A DNA stretch of 64,000 nucleotides from Pectobacterium actinidiae (GCF_000803315.1 NZ_JRMH01000001.1:3720001-3784000), one strand, 5' to 3'; positions 17,135-31,408 are shown, counted from the stretch's first letter. Translations and numbers: made by a program. Notes: generated by a model not told the origin, from the sequence alone.

Positions 17135-17539
17135 CTACTCATCACAAAGAACGATATTTTTCACATATTTATTAGGAGCCATCCAGGAGTTCTTAGGACA
17201 GGTTTCATAGCCTTGGTGGCTAAGGCTATGTGACATATATATCGACAAGAACAAGCTCAGCACTGCGCCAATTATAGCGATTACTGCTAGTCTATCCGCT
17301 AACTTATTATTCATTCTTGGCAGTTCATTTTTCATTGCTGAATAAAATGCCAAATATGAAAAGTAGAATAATAGCGGCGCTGCAAATACTAGAACACCAA
17401 CTTTCCAGGAGAACGTGATTACATCACTTAATGTAAATAAAGCTAAATACCCACTTAAAGAAAACCAACATCCCCAGCAGGAAATAATAGAAATGAACAC
17501 TGCAAAAGCGCCAACTAATGGCCTATTTATCTTAACCAC
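17135..17539 (-). CDS. Candidate immunity membrane protein, second copy
   Basis: This 134-residue protein has an N-terminal hydrophobic segment, a second in FSWKVGVLVFAAPLLFYFSYLAFY, and a third in LAVIAIIGAVLSLFLSIYMS, ending in a conserved tail with CPKNSWM-PNKYVKNI-LC. It is a clear paralogue of the product of 17587-17991: both share NRPL-GAFAVFI, DVI-FSWKVG, PLLFYFSYL and the cysteine-containing tail. It resembles the DUF1240 family. It starts with a GTG, like its paralogue. Small membrane proteins repeated behind a membrane-acting toxin are typical immunity genes; that role is inferred from position. Confidence 0.6.
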   Translation of the reverse strand: MVKINRPLVGAFAVFISIISCWGCWFSLSGYLALFTLSDVITFSWKVGVLVFAAPLLFYFSYLAFYSAMKNELPRMNNKLADRLAVIAIIGAVLSLFLSIYMSHSLSHQGYETCPKNSWMAPNKYVKNIVLCDE

Positions 17540-17586
17540 GACTGGCTATCCCCCTATGCATGAACAAGCATTACCTCATACCATTT

Positions 17587-17991
17587 TTAGTCTTTACAAA
17601 GAGAAATGTCTTTCACATACTTATTGGGATCCATCCAAGATATTTTAGGGCATATTTCATAACCATAATCTCTAAAATTATAAGACATGTAGAAAGATGA
17701 GAATGAGCTAATTACAGCACCAACGATCATTATTATAAACAACCTCCCTCCAAATTTATTATTAATTTTAGCCACTTTATTATTTATTGCGGAATAAAAA
17801 AATAAATATGAAAAATAGAATAGCAAAGGAGAACCAAATACCATCAACCCAACTTTCCATGAAAACACTATCACATCATTTAACTGTAAAATATCCAAAT
17901 ATGAATTAAAAGAAAACCAACCAGTAAAGCATGTCAATAGAAAAATAAAAACTGCAAATGCGCCAGCTAATGGTCTATTTACCTTAACCAC
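17587..17991 (-). CDS. Candidate immunity membrane protein, first copy
   Basis: A 134-residue, three- to four-helix membrane protein resembling DUF1240. The GTG at 17991 is preferred because GGAGGT stands six bases before it and the paralogue downstream starts at the same place; an upstream ATG at 18012 would add MPGGGTV. It overlaps the end of the candidate effector by eight bases, as expected of a translationally coupled immunity gene. KNNK-like spacers and the C-terminal CPKISWM-PNKYVKDI-LC match the second copy. Confidence 0.6.
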   Translation of the reverse strand: MVKVNRPLAGAFAVFIFLLTCFTGWFSFNSYLDILQLNDVIVFSWKVGLMVFGSPLLFYFSYLFFYSAINNKVAKINNKFGGRLFIIMIVGAVISSFSSFYMSYNFRDYGYEICPKISWMDPNKYVKDISLCKD

Positions 17992-18850
17992 GACTGTACC
18001 TCCCCCAGGCATGAAAGAATTGATCGGGATGATATGGCGTATACTGTTTTTTATGTGATTTTAAATTTTTTATTATCGTCTCACTTATTTTATATTTATT
18101 ATCTAGCCAAAGTAATGAAAAACTGACAATAACCCCAAGTAAAAATATACCACCAGCAATAATAATAACACTACCTCCTGTGGCCACCATTACCGAGGTA
18201 GCTGCCATTTTCGCCCCCCATGCAATCCCAACCGATACAGCCAGTTTTGCCGCATCCATCGTTAAATTAACAAAGAAATCGGTTAGTGCGTATTCGTCTT
18301 TCACCATCAACTCAATGGCTCGATAAGCGCCTGAAAATACAATACAGAACCTTGCTCCAGTCGCAATACCACTTTCAATGCCTTTTGTACCTATCCCTAT
18401 GTCGAGTATTTTTTGATTACCGACTAAATATCGGGTGCCATCTAAATACTTTCTTACTCCCGGATAGCCAGACAGTTTTATGTATTTGCTACCATTTTTC
18501 CCGACATATTCCGTTGCCGTGACGCCGAACCCTTTCATCTCCATCACGATTCTGCTCACAGACACCGCTTCTGCAATATTTCCGGCAAACGACGAGATGG
18601 GATCGGTACAGGAAAAAATGGCCGTTTTCCACGACTCATTAGGGTTTGGTGTACATAACGTCTTTAGAAAATACGTCGCTTCCTGCGCAGTCAATATGGC
18701 ATGAATATTATCGTTATTGATTTCATTTAGTTGAGCATGTAATTTCTGATAGTTAATATCTGCATGCTGCTTTTTAAAATCAAGATGATCCTCTAACCGA
18801 TAGTCATCATCCACAAGCGTTTTTAAAACGGGATCGTATTTCACAGTCAC
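17984..18850 (-). CDS. Candidate membrane-acting toxin/effector
   Basis: The 288-residue product starts with GTG behind AGGGAG. The N-terminal half is hydrophilic and unrecognised. The C-terminal half has GTKGIESGIATGARFCIVFSG, then a hydrophobic amphipathic region, DFFVNLTMDAAKLAVSVGIAWGAKMA, a glycine-rich membrane helix (VIIIAGGIFLLGVIVSFSLLWLD) and a basic tail. This layout is like that of enterobacterial inner-membrane-targeting effectors linked to type VI secretion, of which E. coli YafU looks like a remnant. With two small membrane proteins coupled behind it and an hcp remnant nearby, an antibacterial pore or membrane effector is the best guess. No enzymatic motif is visible. Confidence 0.5.
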   Translation of the reverse strand: MTVKYDPVLKTLVDDDYRLEDHLDFKKQHADINYQKLHAQLNEINNDNIHAILTAQEATYFLKTLCTPNPNESWKTAIFSCTDPISSFAGNIAEAVSVSRIVMEMKGFGVTATEYVGKNGSKYIKLSGYPGVRKYLDGTRYLVGNQKILDIGIGTKGIESGIATGARFCIVFSGAYRAIELMVKDEYALTDFFVNLTMDAAKLAVSVGIAWGAKMAATSVMVATGGSVIIIAGGIFLLGVIVSFSLLWLDNKYKISETIIKNLKSHKKQYTPYHPDQFFHAWGRYSRG

Positions 18851-19097
18851 TCACTCCCTTGAATTTGACTTAAGTCAACGTACTATTTCCCTGTAAGAAC
18901 ACTTTAACGGAAAAATTATGGTTTTTAAATGTGAATAACGCTTAATACGCAATTTTTAATTCCCCGAAAAATAACACATTAATTAAAAACGTTACGGAAG
19001 AAGGGCATCAACATGTGTTATTTAAGGGTTAAACGTATTCAGTACTTGGTGCAGCGCGACCTCGATAATAGCCAGACAGCAGCGCTTAAGGTCGTAG
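18851..19097. other. AT-rich intergenic region before CRISPR array 1
   Basis: About 250 bases lie between the candidate effector and the trailer of array 1. The first 170 are very AT-rich and probably hold the effector promoter. No gene or RNA was recognised. Confidence 0.4.
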
Positions 19098-19124
19098 GTG
19101 AACTGCCGTATAGGCAGTGAAATC
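19098..19124 (-). repeat. Degenerate inverted half-repeat at the trailer end of array 1
   Basis: GTGAACTGCCG followed by TATAGGCAGTGAAAT contains the repeat core but with CTGCC-GTATAG-GCAG in the opposite sense, flanked by GTGAA on one side and TGAA on the other. It looks like two repeat ends joined at the palindromic core, only 13-17 bases from the last complete repeat. It is probably the decayed terminal repeat. Confidence 0.55.
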
Positions 19125-19137
19125 GCAGTGGGATAAC

Positions 19138-21268
19138 TTTCTAAGCTGCCTATACGGCAGTGAACTTTGCCGAGCTGGATTACACGCGAGGGCTTGATTT
19201 CTAAGCTGCCTATACGGCAGTGAACCAAGTAAATGGGGGAAACGGGAGTTTGAAGTTTTTCTAAGCTGCCTATACGGCAGTGAACTAATGCACGGTCCAT
19301 ACGACTCGGATTCGGCCTTTCTAAGCTGCCTATACGGCAGTGAACAGTATGAGCCAACAGCAGTCCCAGCCTTCACATTTCTAAGCTGCCTATACGGCAG
19401 TGAACGATCTGACGGTTACGCTGTACGTGAACAATCTTTTCTAAGCTGCCTATACGGCAGTGAACCGCCACGTTGACGTGATGCCGGAATCTATCCCTTT
19501 CTAAGCTGCCTATACGGCAGTGAACCCCTCACTGAACAGACTGAGCCTTGCGTTCGCTTTCTAAGCTGCCTATACGGCAGTGAACAACGCGCACAGCGAA
19601 TTCGCGGCCTTCTTCCATTTCTAAGCTGCCTATACGGCAGTGAACTTCTGGTAGAGGATGATGAGCGGATTATTCCATTTCTAAGCTGCCTATACGGCAG
19701 TGAACCTGGCAACGCCTTTTCGCGCTGTAAATGTGTTTTTCTAAGCTGCCTATACGGCAGTGAACGCCATTGCCCGAGCCATATCCGCATCGTCATATTT
19801 CTAAGCTGCCTATACGGCAGTGAACTCATCCGTGATACCCGTTCATCAATTATCACCTTTCTAAGCTGCCTATACGGCAGTGAACATTTTCATGCTGCAC
19901 CATCCTTACCGGACAACTTTTCTAAGCTGCCTATACGGCAGTGAACGGTTTGATCGAATCACCCGCATGATGCATTACTTTCTAAGCTGCCTATACGGCA
20001 GTGAACGCAGTCGCTGCCGTGTCGAAAGACAACTGTGGTTTCTAAGCTGCCTATACGGCAGTGAACACTGTCTGCTGTGTAGTTACGACGCAGTACCGTT
20101 TCTAAGCTGCCTATACGGCAGTGAACCGCATCATCGAACTCGAGTCAATTCTGTTGGTTTTCTAAGCTGCCTATACGGCAGTGAACAGCGAGCTTGTTAC
20201 CGTGGTCATCACGGTGCTTTTCTAAGCTGCCTATACGGCAGTGAACTTTCCTGCTATGAGTTGATTTATTAGCTGATTTTTCTAAGCTGCCTATACGGCA
20301 GTGAACCTTCGGTTGCCGTCCCGATGGCGAAAATGTTTTTTCTAAGCTGCCTATACGGCAGTGAACATGCGGCGTAGAGCGGCGTGATCTGATACTCATT
20401 TCTAAGCTGCCTATACGGCAGTGAACCCTCGTTTCGTGCCGCGATAGCTTCTGGTGTTTTTCTAAGCTGCCTATACGGCAGTGAACCCTGAAAGTGCCTC
20501 GTTTCGTGCCGCGATGTTTTTCTAAGCTGCCTATACGGCAGTGAACATGGATGCACCAAAGTGGGTGAAATGGCTGTTCTTTCTAAGCTGCCTATACGGC
20601 AGTGAACTAATTCGCGGGGTTGGCTGGCGGTGTTGGACTTTTCTAAGCTGCCTATACGGCAGTGAACCTGGTCATGCAATATCACCCGGTCGGCAGGATT
20701 TTCTAAGCTGCCTATACGGCAGTGAACTTTTTCGCCTTTAGCGCGTTGTATGCGCTGGTTTTCTAAGCTGCCTATACGGCAGTGAACGCGGTACTGCTAA
20801 CCCGCAGGATGCGCGAGTGTTTCTAAGCTGCCTATACGGCAGTGAACAATTGCCTAAGCAGATTTACCAGGCTCCACGCTTTCTAAGCTGCCTATACGGC
20901 AGTGAACTGTCCCGAATAGCTGGAGTTACACCTCAGGCGTTTCTAAGCTGCCTATACGGCAGTGAACGTAAAATTGGCCGTATCGCTGACCGGCAGATAT
21001 TTCTAAGCTGCCTATACGGCAGTGAACATAGCTAATGAGAAACCGATCACCAAATTGTCTTTCTAAGCTGCCTATACGGCAGTGAACCAGGCCAGAAAGT
21101 TGCGAGCGCTGGGATATAATTTCTAAGCTGCCTATACGGCAGTGAACTTGAGCGCCGTTCCCGCATCGCTGAACGTGCGCTTTCTAAGCTGCCTATACGG
21201 CAGTGAACAATGAACGCGGCCGGGAAGTCGCGATTGTTAGTTTCTAAGCTGCCTATACGGCAGTGAAC
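19138..21268 (-). CRISPR. CRISPR array 1, type I-F, 36 repeats
   Basis: Thirty-six identical 28-bp repeats are spaced by 35 spacers. On the minus strand the repeat begins GTTCACTGCCGTATAG and ends GCAGCTTAGAAA, the type I-F form with a 5-bp hairpin stem CTGCC/GGCAG. Thirty-two spacers are 32 bases and three are 33 (19886-19918, 20547-20579, 21148-21180). The leader lies at the right end next to cas1, so the newest spacers are on the right. All spacers differ, but those at 20427-20458 and 20487-20518 share 19 bases. The apparent proteins encoded across the array are artefacts of the 60-base period. Confidence 0.98.
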
Positions 21269-21396
21269 TGTAGCCCGCTCACTCTAACGATTTGTTTTAT
21301 TAGCAGCAATTGCCGTTTTCGCCGCAAAAACCCTTTTTTTCAGCTCAGCTGTAACTTATTGATTTTTAATCCTGTGAAATAGGCCAAATAAAAAGG
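21269..21396 (-). promoter_or_regulatory. Leader of CRISPR array 1
   Basis: The leader runs leftward into array 1. About 60 bases from the first repeat lies an inverted repeat with ACCCTTTTT and AAAAAGGGT ends enclosing an IHF site; a similar element occurs in the leader of array 2. The leader must contain the array promoter. The cas operon promoter lies in the remaining bases up to 21562. Confidence 0.75.
21352..21364 (+). promoter_or_regulatory. IHF-binding site in leader 1
   Basis: TAACTTATTGATT is an exact match to the IHF consensus YAANNNNTTGATW. It lies 84 bases from the first repeat. IHF bending of the leader is known to be needed for spacer integration in type I-F of Pectobacterium atrosepticum, so the site is likely functional. 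Confidence 0.7.
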
Positions 21397-21562
21397 GTCT
21401 GCGTCTGGGTAATATTTTTTGCAGCCACCATTTTCCCAGAATATTTGTGATAGTCTGATTTTCGTTAGTTTTCTGAGGATTATATTTCTTCTTATCAAAT
21501 AGTTAGCCTGCGATTTATTCGCTGGTATCACAGCTATTATCGATTGCGGCAGAAAATACATT

Positions 21563-22543
21563 ATGGATAACACCTTTAGCCCTTCGGACTTAAAAACCAT
21601 TCTGCATTCCAAACGCGCCAATGTTTATTACCTCCAGCATTGCCGCATTCTCGTTAACGGTGGCCGTGTCGAATATGTCACGGAAGAAGGAAACCAGTCT
21701 CTGTACTGGAATATCCCCATCGCCAATACCAGCGTTGTGATGCTGGGGACCGGCACCTCCGTCACGCAGGCGGCGATGCGGGAGTTCGCCAGAGCCGGTG
21801 TCATGGTCGGCTTTTGTGGCGGCGGCGGTACACCGCTGTTTGCGGCCAACGAGGCGGAAGTGGCGGTATCCTGGCTATCGCCGCAGAGCGAATATCGACC
21901 AACCGAGTATTTGCAGGACTGGGTCAGTTTTTGGTTCGATGATGAGAAAAGGCTGGCCGCCGCCATTGCTTTCCAACAGGTGCGGATAATGCAAATTCGT
22001 CAGCACTGGCTGGGCTCGCGCCTATCCCGCGAATCCCGCTTTACCTTTAAGGCCGACCATCTTCAGGCGCTTCTTGATCGCTATGAAAAAGGGCTAGCCT
22101 ACTGCCAAACCAGCAATGACGTGCTGGTGCAGGAAGCGATGATGACCAAAGCCCTATACAAACTGGCCGCCACTGCCGTGAGCTATGGCGACTTTACCCG
22201 CGCCAAACGAGGCGGCGGCACCGATCTGGCTAACCGCTTTCTCGATCACGGTAATTATCTGGCTTACGGGCTGGCCGCCGTCTCGACGTGGGTGCTGGGT
22301 CTACCCCACGGGTTAGCCGTGTTGCATGGTAAAACTCGCCGTGGCGGACTGGTATTCGACGTTGCCGATTTAATTAAAGATGCACTTGTGCTGCCGCAGG
22401 CATTTATTGCCGCAATGGAAGGCGAAGATGAGCAAGAATTTCGTCAGCGCTGCCTGACCGCATTTCAACAATCCGAGGCGCTGGATGTGATGATCGGCAG
22501 CTTACAGGATGTCGCTAGCACGCTGAGTCGGGTGGGTCGATGA
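21563..22543 (+). CDS. cas1: Cas1, type I-F integrase
   Basis: Cas1 is the metal-dependent integrase that joins new spacers to the leader end of the array, in complex with the Cas2 part of Cas2-3. The 326 residues have the type I-F N terminus SPSDLKTILHSKRANVYYLQHCRI and the catalytic residues E191 (QEAMMTKALYK), H255 (HGLAVLHGK) and D269 (FDVADLIKDAL). The start codon follows a short AT-rich stretch and has no strong ribosome-binding site. The stop overlaps the next ATG (ATGA), so translation is coupled to cas2-3. First gene of the six-gene operon. Confidence 0.97.
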   Translation: MDNTFSPSDLKTILHSKRANVYYLQHCRILVNGGRVEYVTEEGNQSLYWNIPIANTSVVMLGTGTSVTQAAMREFARAGVMVGFCGGGGTPLFAANEAEVAVSWLSPQSEYRPTEYLQDWVSFWFDDEKRLAAAIAFQQVRIMQIRQHWLGSRLSRESRFTFKADHLQALLDRYEKGLAYCQTSNDVLVQEAMMTKALYKLAATAVSYGDFTRAKRGGGTDLANRFLDHGNYLAYGLAAVSTWVLGLPHGLAVLHGKTRRGGLVFDVADLIKDALVLPQAFIAAMEGEDEQEFRQRCLTAFQQSEALDVMIGSLQDVASTLSRVGR

Positions 22544-25500
22544 ACATTCTGCTGATTTCAGAATGCAATAAGCGCGCGCTGGTTGAAACCCGCCGGATAC
22601 TGGATCAGTTTGCCGAACGCAAGGGCGAGCGCACGTGGCAAACCGCTATTACGCAGGAAGGGTTGAACACGCTACGCAAGCTGCTGCGCAAAACGGCACG
22701 TCGCAATACGGCCGTCGCCTGTCACTGGGTTCGTAGTGCGAATCATACGGAACTGCTGTGGATCGTCGGTAATTTACGGCGTTTTAATGCACAGGGGAGC
22801 GTACCGACCAACACCACCAGCCGCGATATTCTGCGCGCGCAAGATGAAAACCCGTGGCACAGCGCCGAGGTGTTTAGCCTGCTTGCGGCCATTGCTGGGT
22901 TATTTCACGATGTCGGTAAGGCCAATGCGCTATTTCAGGCGGGGTTGAGCAGCACAGGTCCACGCAGCCAACCGTATCGGCATGAATGGGTGTCGCTGCG
23001 GCTGTTTCAGGCATTCGTAGGGGAGCAAGATGACAAAGGCTGGCTAACCGCGCTCAGTAGCATCACTTCGGAAGCCGAAGTCGATTTGCTCGCCAGCCTA
23101 AAGCAAGATACGCCAGCAGTTAACGACACGCCATTTCTGACCCTGCCGCCGCTAGCGCAAGTTATCGCCTGGCTGATTGTGTCGCACCATCGGCTGCCGG
23201 TGTTTAACGTCCCTAAAACACCCGACCCAAACAGCAACGCGCCAGATTTGGGACATTCGGATACCTGGTTGACCGAACACCTTTCCCCACGCTGGAACGC
23301 GCTTAACCATCGCAAGACTGATGTCACACCGTCCGATCTTGAGCGAAACTGGCAGTTTCCGCATGGCACACCGCTACGCAGCAGCGTCTGGCGTGAGAAG
23401 GCGCGCAAGTTTGCGGGTCGAGCGCTAAAACTCCCCTCGTTCATGCATTTCGCTCAGTTAGATCAACGGTTGACCGTGCATCTGGCGCGTCTCGCACTCA
23501 TGCTGGCTGACCACCACTATTCGGCTGGTGCGGCAACGGTTGGCTGGCAGGACATGGCTTATTCCGTCTGGGCTAACACCGATCGTAAAACGAGGGAATA
23601 TAAACAGAAGCTGGACGAGCACTGCGTCGGCGTCGGGCAAAACGCGCTGCTTCTAGGGCGCAGCCTGCCACACCTGCGCGACACGCTACCCGCGATTACT
23701 CGCCACAAAGGATTCCGTCAACGCAGCACGCACCCGCGCTTTCGCTGGCAGGATCGCGCATTCGATCTCGCCGGTTCCATTCGTGAATCCAGCAAGCAGC
23801 ATGGGTTTTTCGGCGTCAATATGGCCTCTACAGGCCGGGGGAAAACCTTCGCCAACGCCCGAATTATGTATGGCTTGTCGGACGAATCACTCGGCTGTCG
23901 TTTCTCTGTCGCGCTGGGGTTGCGCACGCTGACGCTACAAACGGGTGATGCACTACGGCAGCGCTTAACGCTGGATGAAGACGACTTAGCGGTGCTGATT
24001 GGCTCACAGGCCGTGCAAGATCTCCATGAAATGCAGTTGGAAAATGAAGCGCGCCAGCAGAACACGCCGCAGACGGGTAGTGAATCCGCCGATCCGCTGT
24101 TCTCTGAACATCAGTATGTTCGTTACGATGGCTCGCTGGACGATGGCAGGTTAAAGACGTGGCTGGAACGTAGCCCCACCCTGCATCAATTATTGAGTGC
24201 ACCAGTGCTGATCACCACCATCGATCACCTGATGCCCGCAACGGAAAGTCTGCGCGGCGGCCACCAAATTGCCCCGATGCTACGGCTATTGACCTCCGAT
24301 CTGGTGCTAGATGAACCGGATGATTTTGGGCTGGAAGATCTTCCCGCGCTCTGCCGACTGGTGAACTGGGCAGGAATGCTGGGATCGCGTGTTCTACTTT
24401 CCTCGGCCACGTTGCCACCCGCGTTAATTCGCGCGTTGTTCGGTGCCTATCTTGATGGCCGTGCTGCCTGGCAACAGGCTTACGGCACACCGAATACGCC
24501 GCTTAACGTGTGCTGCGGCTGGTTTGATGAATTTGATTGTCAGCATGAGCAGTACGGCGACGTGAAAGGCTTTATGACCCAGCATGATGCGTTCGTTCAG
24601 CAGCGGCTGAAGAATCTGACCAAAGAGGAGCTTCCGCTCCGGCTGGCTTCTATTGTGCCCGTCAGTAGCCCCAGTAAAAATAAAGATGATGTTCATCTGG
24701 CCGTCGCGCAGGCGATCCACCCACTGCTGCGCGATTTACACTTACAGCACCATCAGAAACACAAGAACGGCAAAGCCGTTTCCCTGGGGCTGGTCAGAAT
24801 GGCGAATATCAATCCGCTGGTTGCCGTCGCCCATCAGCTACTTGCTATGCCCTCGCCGCAGGACACCTGTATTCATTACTGCATTTATCACAGCCAACAC
24901 CCACTGGCGATGCGTTCCTATATTGAGCAGCGGCTCGATGCCGCACTGATACGTCACGACGCCGATACGCTGTGGCAGGTGGCGGAGATTCGTCAGGCGA
25001 TAGAAAACGCGCCGCAACAGCATCATATCTTCGTCGTATTAGCGACCTCGGTCGCCGAAGTCGGTAGAGACCATGATTACGATTGGGCGATTGTCGAACC
25101 CAGCTCAATGCGTTCGTTTATTCAGCTTGCCGGACGAATATTACGTCATCGGCAGGATGAACAACATGTGCCTAAAACGCCGAATATCACCCTACTTAGC
25201 CACAATATTCGTGCGCTGAGAGATAAAGACGTCGCGTACTGTAAACCTGGGTTTGAATCTGACGATGAGCCGCTAACCACACATGATCTTCGTCAGCTAT
25301 TGCAGGAGGAGGACTACCGTCATCTCAACGCCGCACCGCGCATTGTGCAACCGGCGCCTCTCAACAAGCCGTTTTCACTGGTGGCGTTAGAACATGCTGT
25401 TTTAGGAAAAACGCTGCTTGGCCTCAAAAATCAAAAGCTCGATGACCTGAAACGCCCACCCGCTGCGTTTTGGTGGCGCGCACATCCGCACTGGAACGGT

Positions 25501-25836
25501 GAATTACAGCGGCGCACGCCGTTTCGTCAATCGACAAAAGATGAACCGTACATCCTGTGGATCGCCGCCGACGACGACGATGCCGTTTTCATGATACCGG
25601 ACGACGGCCCCAGCAAGTGGAAGCAAAGCGATGTGATCCGCCCCACGTCACTGCACATGGCAGAAGGGGTTTGTGCATGGGTCGATCCCGACTACCACGC
25701 CTTATACCAGCGACTGGCGGACGAGAAACAGTGGGAACTCAAACGGGTTAGCGAACGCTTCGGCGAAATTCGCCTACGGGAAGACGAGGAAAAAGACTGG
25801 CTTTGGCACCCGCTGTTAGGGGTGTTTGCACTGTGA
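22540..25836 (+). CDS. cas3f: Cas2-3 fusion nuclease-helicase, type I-F
   Basis: The 1098-residue protein combines an N-terminal Cas2 domain (about residues 1-100, [21 protein letters not shown]), an HD nuclease (H123-D124 in LFHDVGK; further histidines in YRHEW and VSHHRLP) and a superfamily 2 helicase with Walker A ASTGRGKT (429-436), the DEPD box (591-594), [20 protein letters not shown] and QLAGRILRH. It takes part in spacer integration with Cas1 and degrades target DNA when recruited by the Csy complex. All motifs are intact. csy1 follows after 23 bases. Confidence 0.97.
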   Translation: MNILLISECNKRALVETRRILDQFAERKGERTWQTAITQEGLNTLRKLLRKTARRNTAVACHWVRSANHTELLWIVGNLRRFNAQGSVPTNTTSRDILRAQDENPWHSAEVFSLLAAIAGLFHDVGKANALFQAGLSSTGPRSQPYRHEWVSLRLFQAFVGEQDDKGWLTALSSITSEAEVDLLASLKQDTPAVNDTPFLTLPPLAQVIAWLIVSHHRLPVFNVPKTPDPNSNAPDLGHSDTWLTEHLSPRWNALNHRKTDVTPSDLERNWQFPHGTPLRSSVWREKARKFAGRALKLPSFMHFAQLDQRLTVHLARLALMLADHHYSAGAATVGWQDMAYSVWANTDRKTREYKQKLDEHCVGVGQNALLLGRSLPHLRDTLPAITRHKGFRQRSTHPRFRWQDRAFDLAGSIRESSKQHGFFGVNMASTGRGKTFANARIMYGLSDESLGCRFSVALGLRTLTLQTGDALRQRLTLDEDDLAVLIGSQAVQDLHEMQLENEARQQNTPQTGSESADPLFSEHQYVRYDGSLDDGRLKTWLERSPTLHQLLSAPVLITTIDHLMPATESLRGGHQIAPMLRLLTSDLVLDEPDDFGLEDLPALCRLVNWAGMLGSRVLLSSATLPPALIRALFGAYLDGRAAWQQAYGTPNTPLNVCCGWFDEFDCQHEQYGDVKGFMTQHDAFVQQRLKNLTKEELPLRLASIVPVSSPSKNKDDVHLAVAQAIHPLLRDLHLQHHQKHKNGKAVSLGLVRMANINPLVAVAHQLLAMPSPQDTCIHYCIYHSQHPLAMRSYIEQRLDAALIRHDADTLWQVAEIRQAIENAPQQHHIFVVLATSVAEVGRDHDYDWAIVEPSSMRSFIQLAGRILRHRQDEQHVPKTPNITLLSHNIRALRDKDVAYCKPGFESDDEPLTTHDLRQLLQEEDYRHLNAAPRIVQPAPLNKPFSLVALEHAVLGKTLLGLKNQKLDDLKRPPAAFWWRAHPHWNGELQRRTPFRQSTKDEPYILWIAADDDDAVFMIPDDGPSKWKQSDVIRPTSLHMAEGVCAWVDPDYHALYQRLADEKQWELKRVSERFGEIRLREDEEKDWLWHPLLGVFAL

Positions 25837-25859
25837 CAAAAATAACAACAGGAGGAGGA

Positions 25860-29708
<3,849 letters not shown>

Positions 29709-29711
<3 letters not shown>

Positions 29712-29840
29712 CCCTTTTTTAGCGGCCAACTGCAAGCTATTGATTTTTAATTGCTGTTGGTCGCCCTAATAAAAAAGGGTTTTTCGCCAAAAAAGTCATA
29801 TTCTCTTTAACAATCTGGTGGTTAGCGTAAAACCTTAACG
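29709..29840 (+). promoter_or_regulatory. Leader of CRISPR array 2 and end of the cas operon
   Basis: From the cas6f stop an imperfect inverted repeat runs with AACCCTTTTTTA and TAAAAAAGGGTT ends and inner GGCCAAC/GTTGGTC arms, followed by TTTTT, so it may also terminate the cas operon. About 60 bases separate it from the first repeat. The element resembles the one in leader 1. Confidence 0.75.
29733..29745 (+). promoter_or_regulatory. IHF-binding site in leader 2
   Basis: CAAGCTATTGATT matches the IHF consensus YAANNNNTTGATW exactly and shares the core TATTGATTTTTAAT with the site in leader 1. It lies 95 bases before the first repeat. Confidence 0.7.
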
Positions 29841-31369
29841 GTTCACTGCCGCATAGGCAGCTTAGAAAAGATGAAGCAACTATCGAACGCCGAAGATGGC
29901 GTTCACTGCCGCATAGGCAGCTTAGAAAGTCGTCAAAATCTCAATACGATTGGCGATGCTGTTCACTGCCGCATAGGCAGCTTAGAAAAAAATTGCCGAT
30001 CGCAGCCTGAACAGCACGCCGTTCACTGCCGCATAGGCAGCTTAGAAATTGCCGTTTAACTTTTTGATGAGCAAACCGGCGTTCACTGCCGCATAGGCAG
30101 CTTAGAAAAGCTCGCCCGTTTTGGGGTTAAAGAACACGGCGTTCACTGCCGCATAGGCAGCTTAGAAATGCTGGTTTCTCTTGGGCTGGAAACTGATGCT
30201 GTTCACTGCCGCATAGGCAGCTTAGAAAGTTATAGCAGTATTGATGCCCGTAGGCCGAAAGTTCACTGCCGCATAGGCAGCTTAGAAAAACATCTATCCG
30301 TGAGATAGCGAAACACGATAGTTCACTGCCGCATAGGCAGCTTAGAAAAGCGTAAAGCACGCGTCTATCCACCGACATCAGTTCACTGCCGCATAGGCAG
30401 CTTAGAAAGATTAGTTGCGCCAAACGCTGACCTGACGCCACGTTCACTGCCGCATAGGCAGCTTAGAAACTTGTCGCGATTCTTCCAGTAGCTTACGGCC
30501 AGTTCACTGCCGCATAGGCAGCTTAGAAATCATGCAGCAGGATGGCGTCATGATCCATTGCGTTCACTGCCGCATAGGCAGCTTAGAAAAGAACGAGGAA
30601 ATAGTCTTGTTCCAGATTGTCGTTCACTGCCGCATAGGCAGCTTAGAAAAAGATGCCGTTACGACCACGGCGGTTGATTTCGTTCACTGCCGCATAGGCA
30701 GCTTAGAAATCATCATCAGTCTTGGCGTTAGCCAGACCGTAGTTCACTGCCGCATAGGCAGCTTAGAAAAACAAGTAGCAGCAGGCGGAACAACGGCAAC
30801 TGTTCACTGCCGCATAGGCAGCTTAGAAAACAGGTGATGGTGTTATCTTCGAACACCAGGTGTTCACTGCCGCATAGGCAGCTTAGAAAACTGACATGCG
30901 GAATTACAACGAATACTCCAGGTTCACTGCCGCATAGGCAGCTTAGAAAACAGACGACACAGACGCATCGGGCAACGTAACGTTCACTACCGCATAGGCA
31001 GCTTAGAAAGTACCGTGCCGTTCCTGGTCGAGCTGGCCAACGTTCACTGCCGCATAGGCAGCTTAGAAAACAGCGCCACCAGTTCGCTTAACTTGCGATG
31101 CGTTCACTGCCGCATAGGCAGCTTAGAAACTAAAACGTGGGGAGGCTCATCACGCAGGGCTGTTCACTGCCGCATAGGCAGCTTAGAAAGTGGCCGAGGC
31201 CGCAGAGTGGAACGGCAAGGCGTTCACTGCCGCATAGGCAGCTTAGAAACACGCGCCTTGATTCAACGCTGCTTTTTGTGGGGTCACTGCCGTATAGGTA
31301 GCTTAGAAAATGACTGATAATGCGTTGGCTGTGGTATGGGGGTTAACTGCCGCACAGGCAGCTAGATGC
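29841..31369 (+). CRISPR. CRISPR array 2, type I-F, 26 repeats
   Basis: Twenty-four repeats of 28 bp begin GTTCACTGCCGCATAG and end GCAGCTTAGAAA, followed by two decayed ones at 31282 and 31342, giving 25 spacers. One spacer (30409-30441) is 33 bases, the others 32. The repeat differs from that of array 1 at one loop base (C for T in GCATAG). The repeat at 30982 has one change (ACTACC). The decayed repeat at 31282 has the array 1 base at the variable position. The leader is on the left beside cas6f. Apparent ORFs across the array are artefacts. Confidence 0.98.
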
Positions 31370-31376
31370 TTATCAG

Positions 31377-31400
31377 AATGCGTCGCTGACGCGACGCATT
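31377..31400 (-). terminator. Hairpin after yjbQ
   Basis: AATGCGTCGC and GCGACGCATT form a perfect 10-bp stem with a four-base loop, eight bases after the yjbQ stop on the minus strand. It may separate yjbQ transcription from the end of array 2. There is no T run. Confidence 0.5.
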
Positions 31401-31408
31401 TCGTGGCG

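Noticed and set aside
19022-21035. Open frames of 62-138 codons on both strands with repeating peptide units such as LPYRQLRK, HCRIGSLE or FLSCLYGSE
   Set aside because: They arise because the CRISPR unit length of 60 bases is a multiple of three. They are translations of repeats, not genes; the same applies to 29871-31317.
22736-24490. Several frames of 60-145 codons on other frames within cas2-3
   Set aside because: They are shadows of the long cas2-3 coding sequence with high GC third positions.
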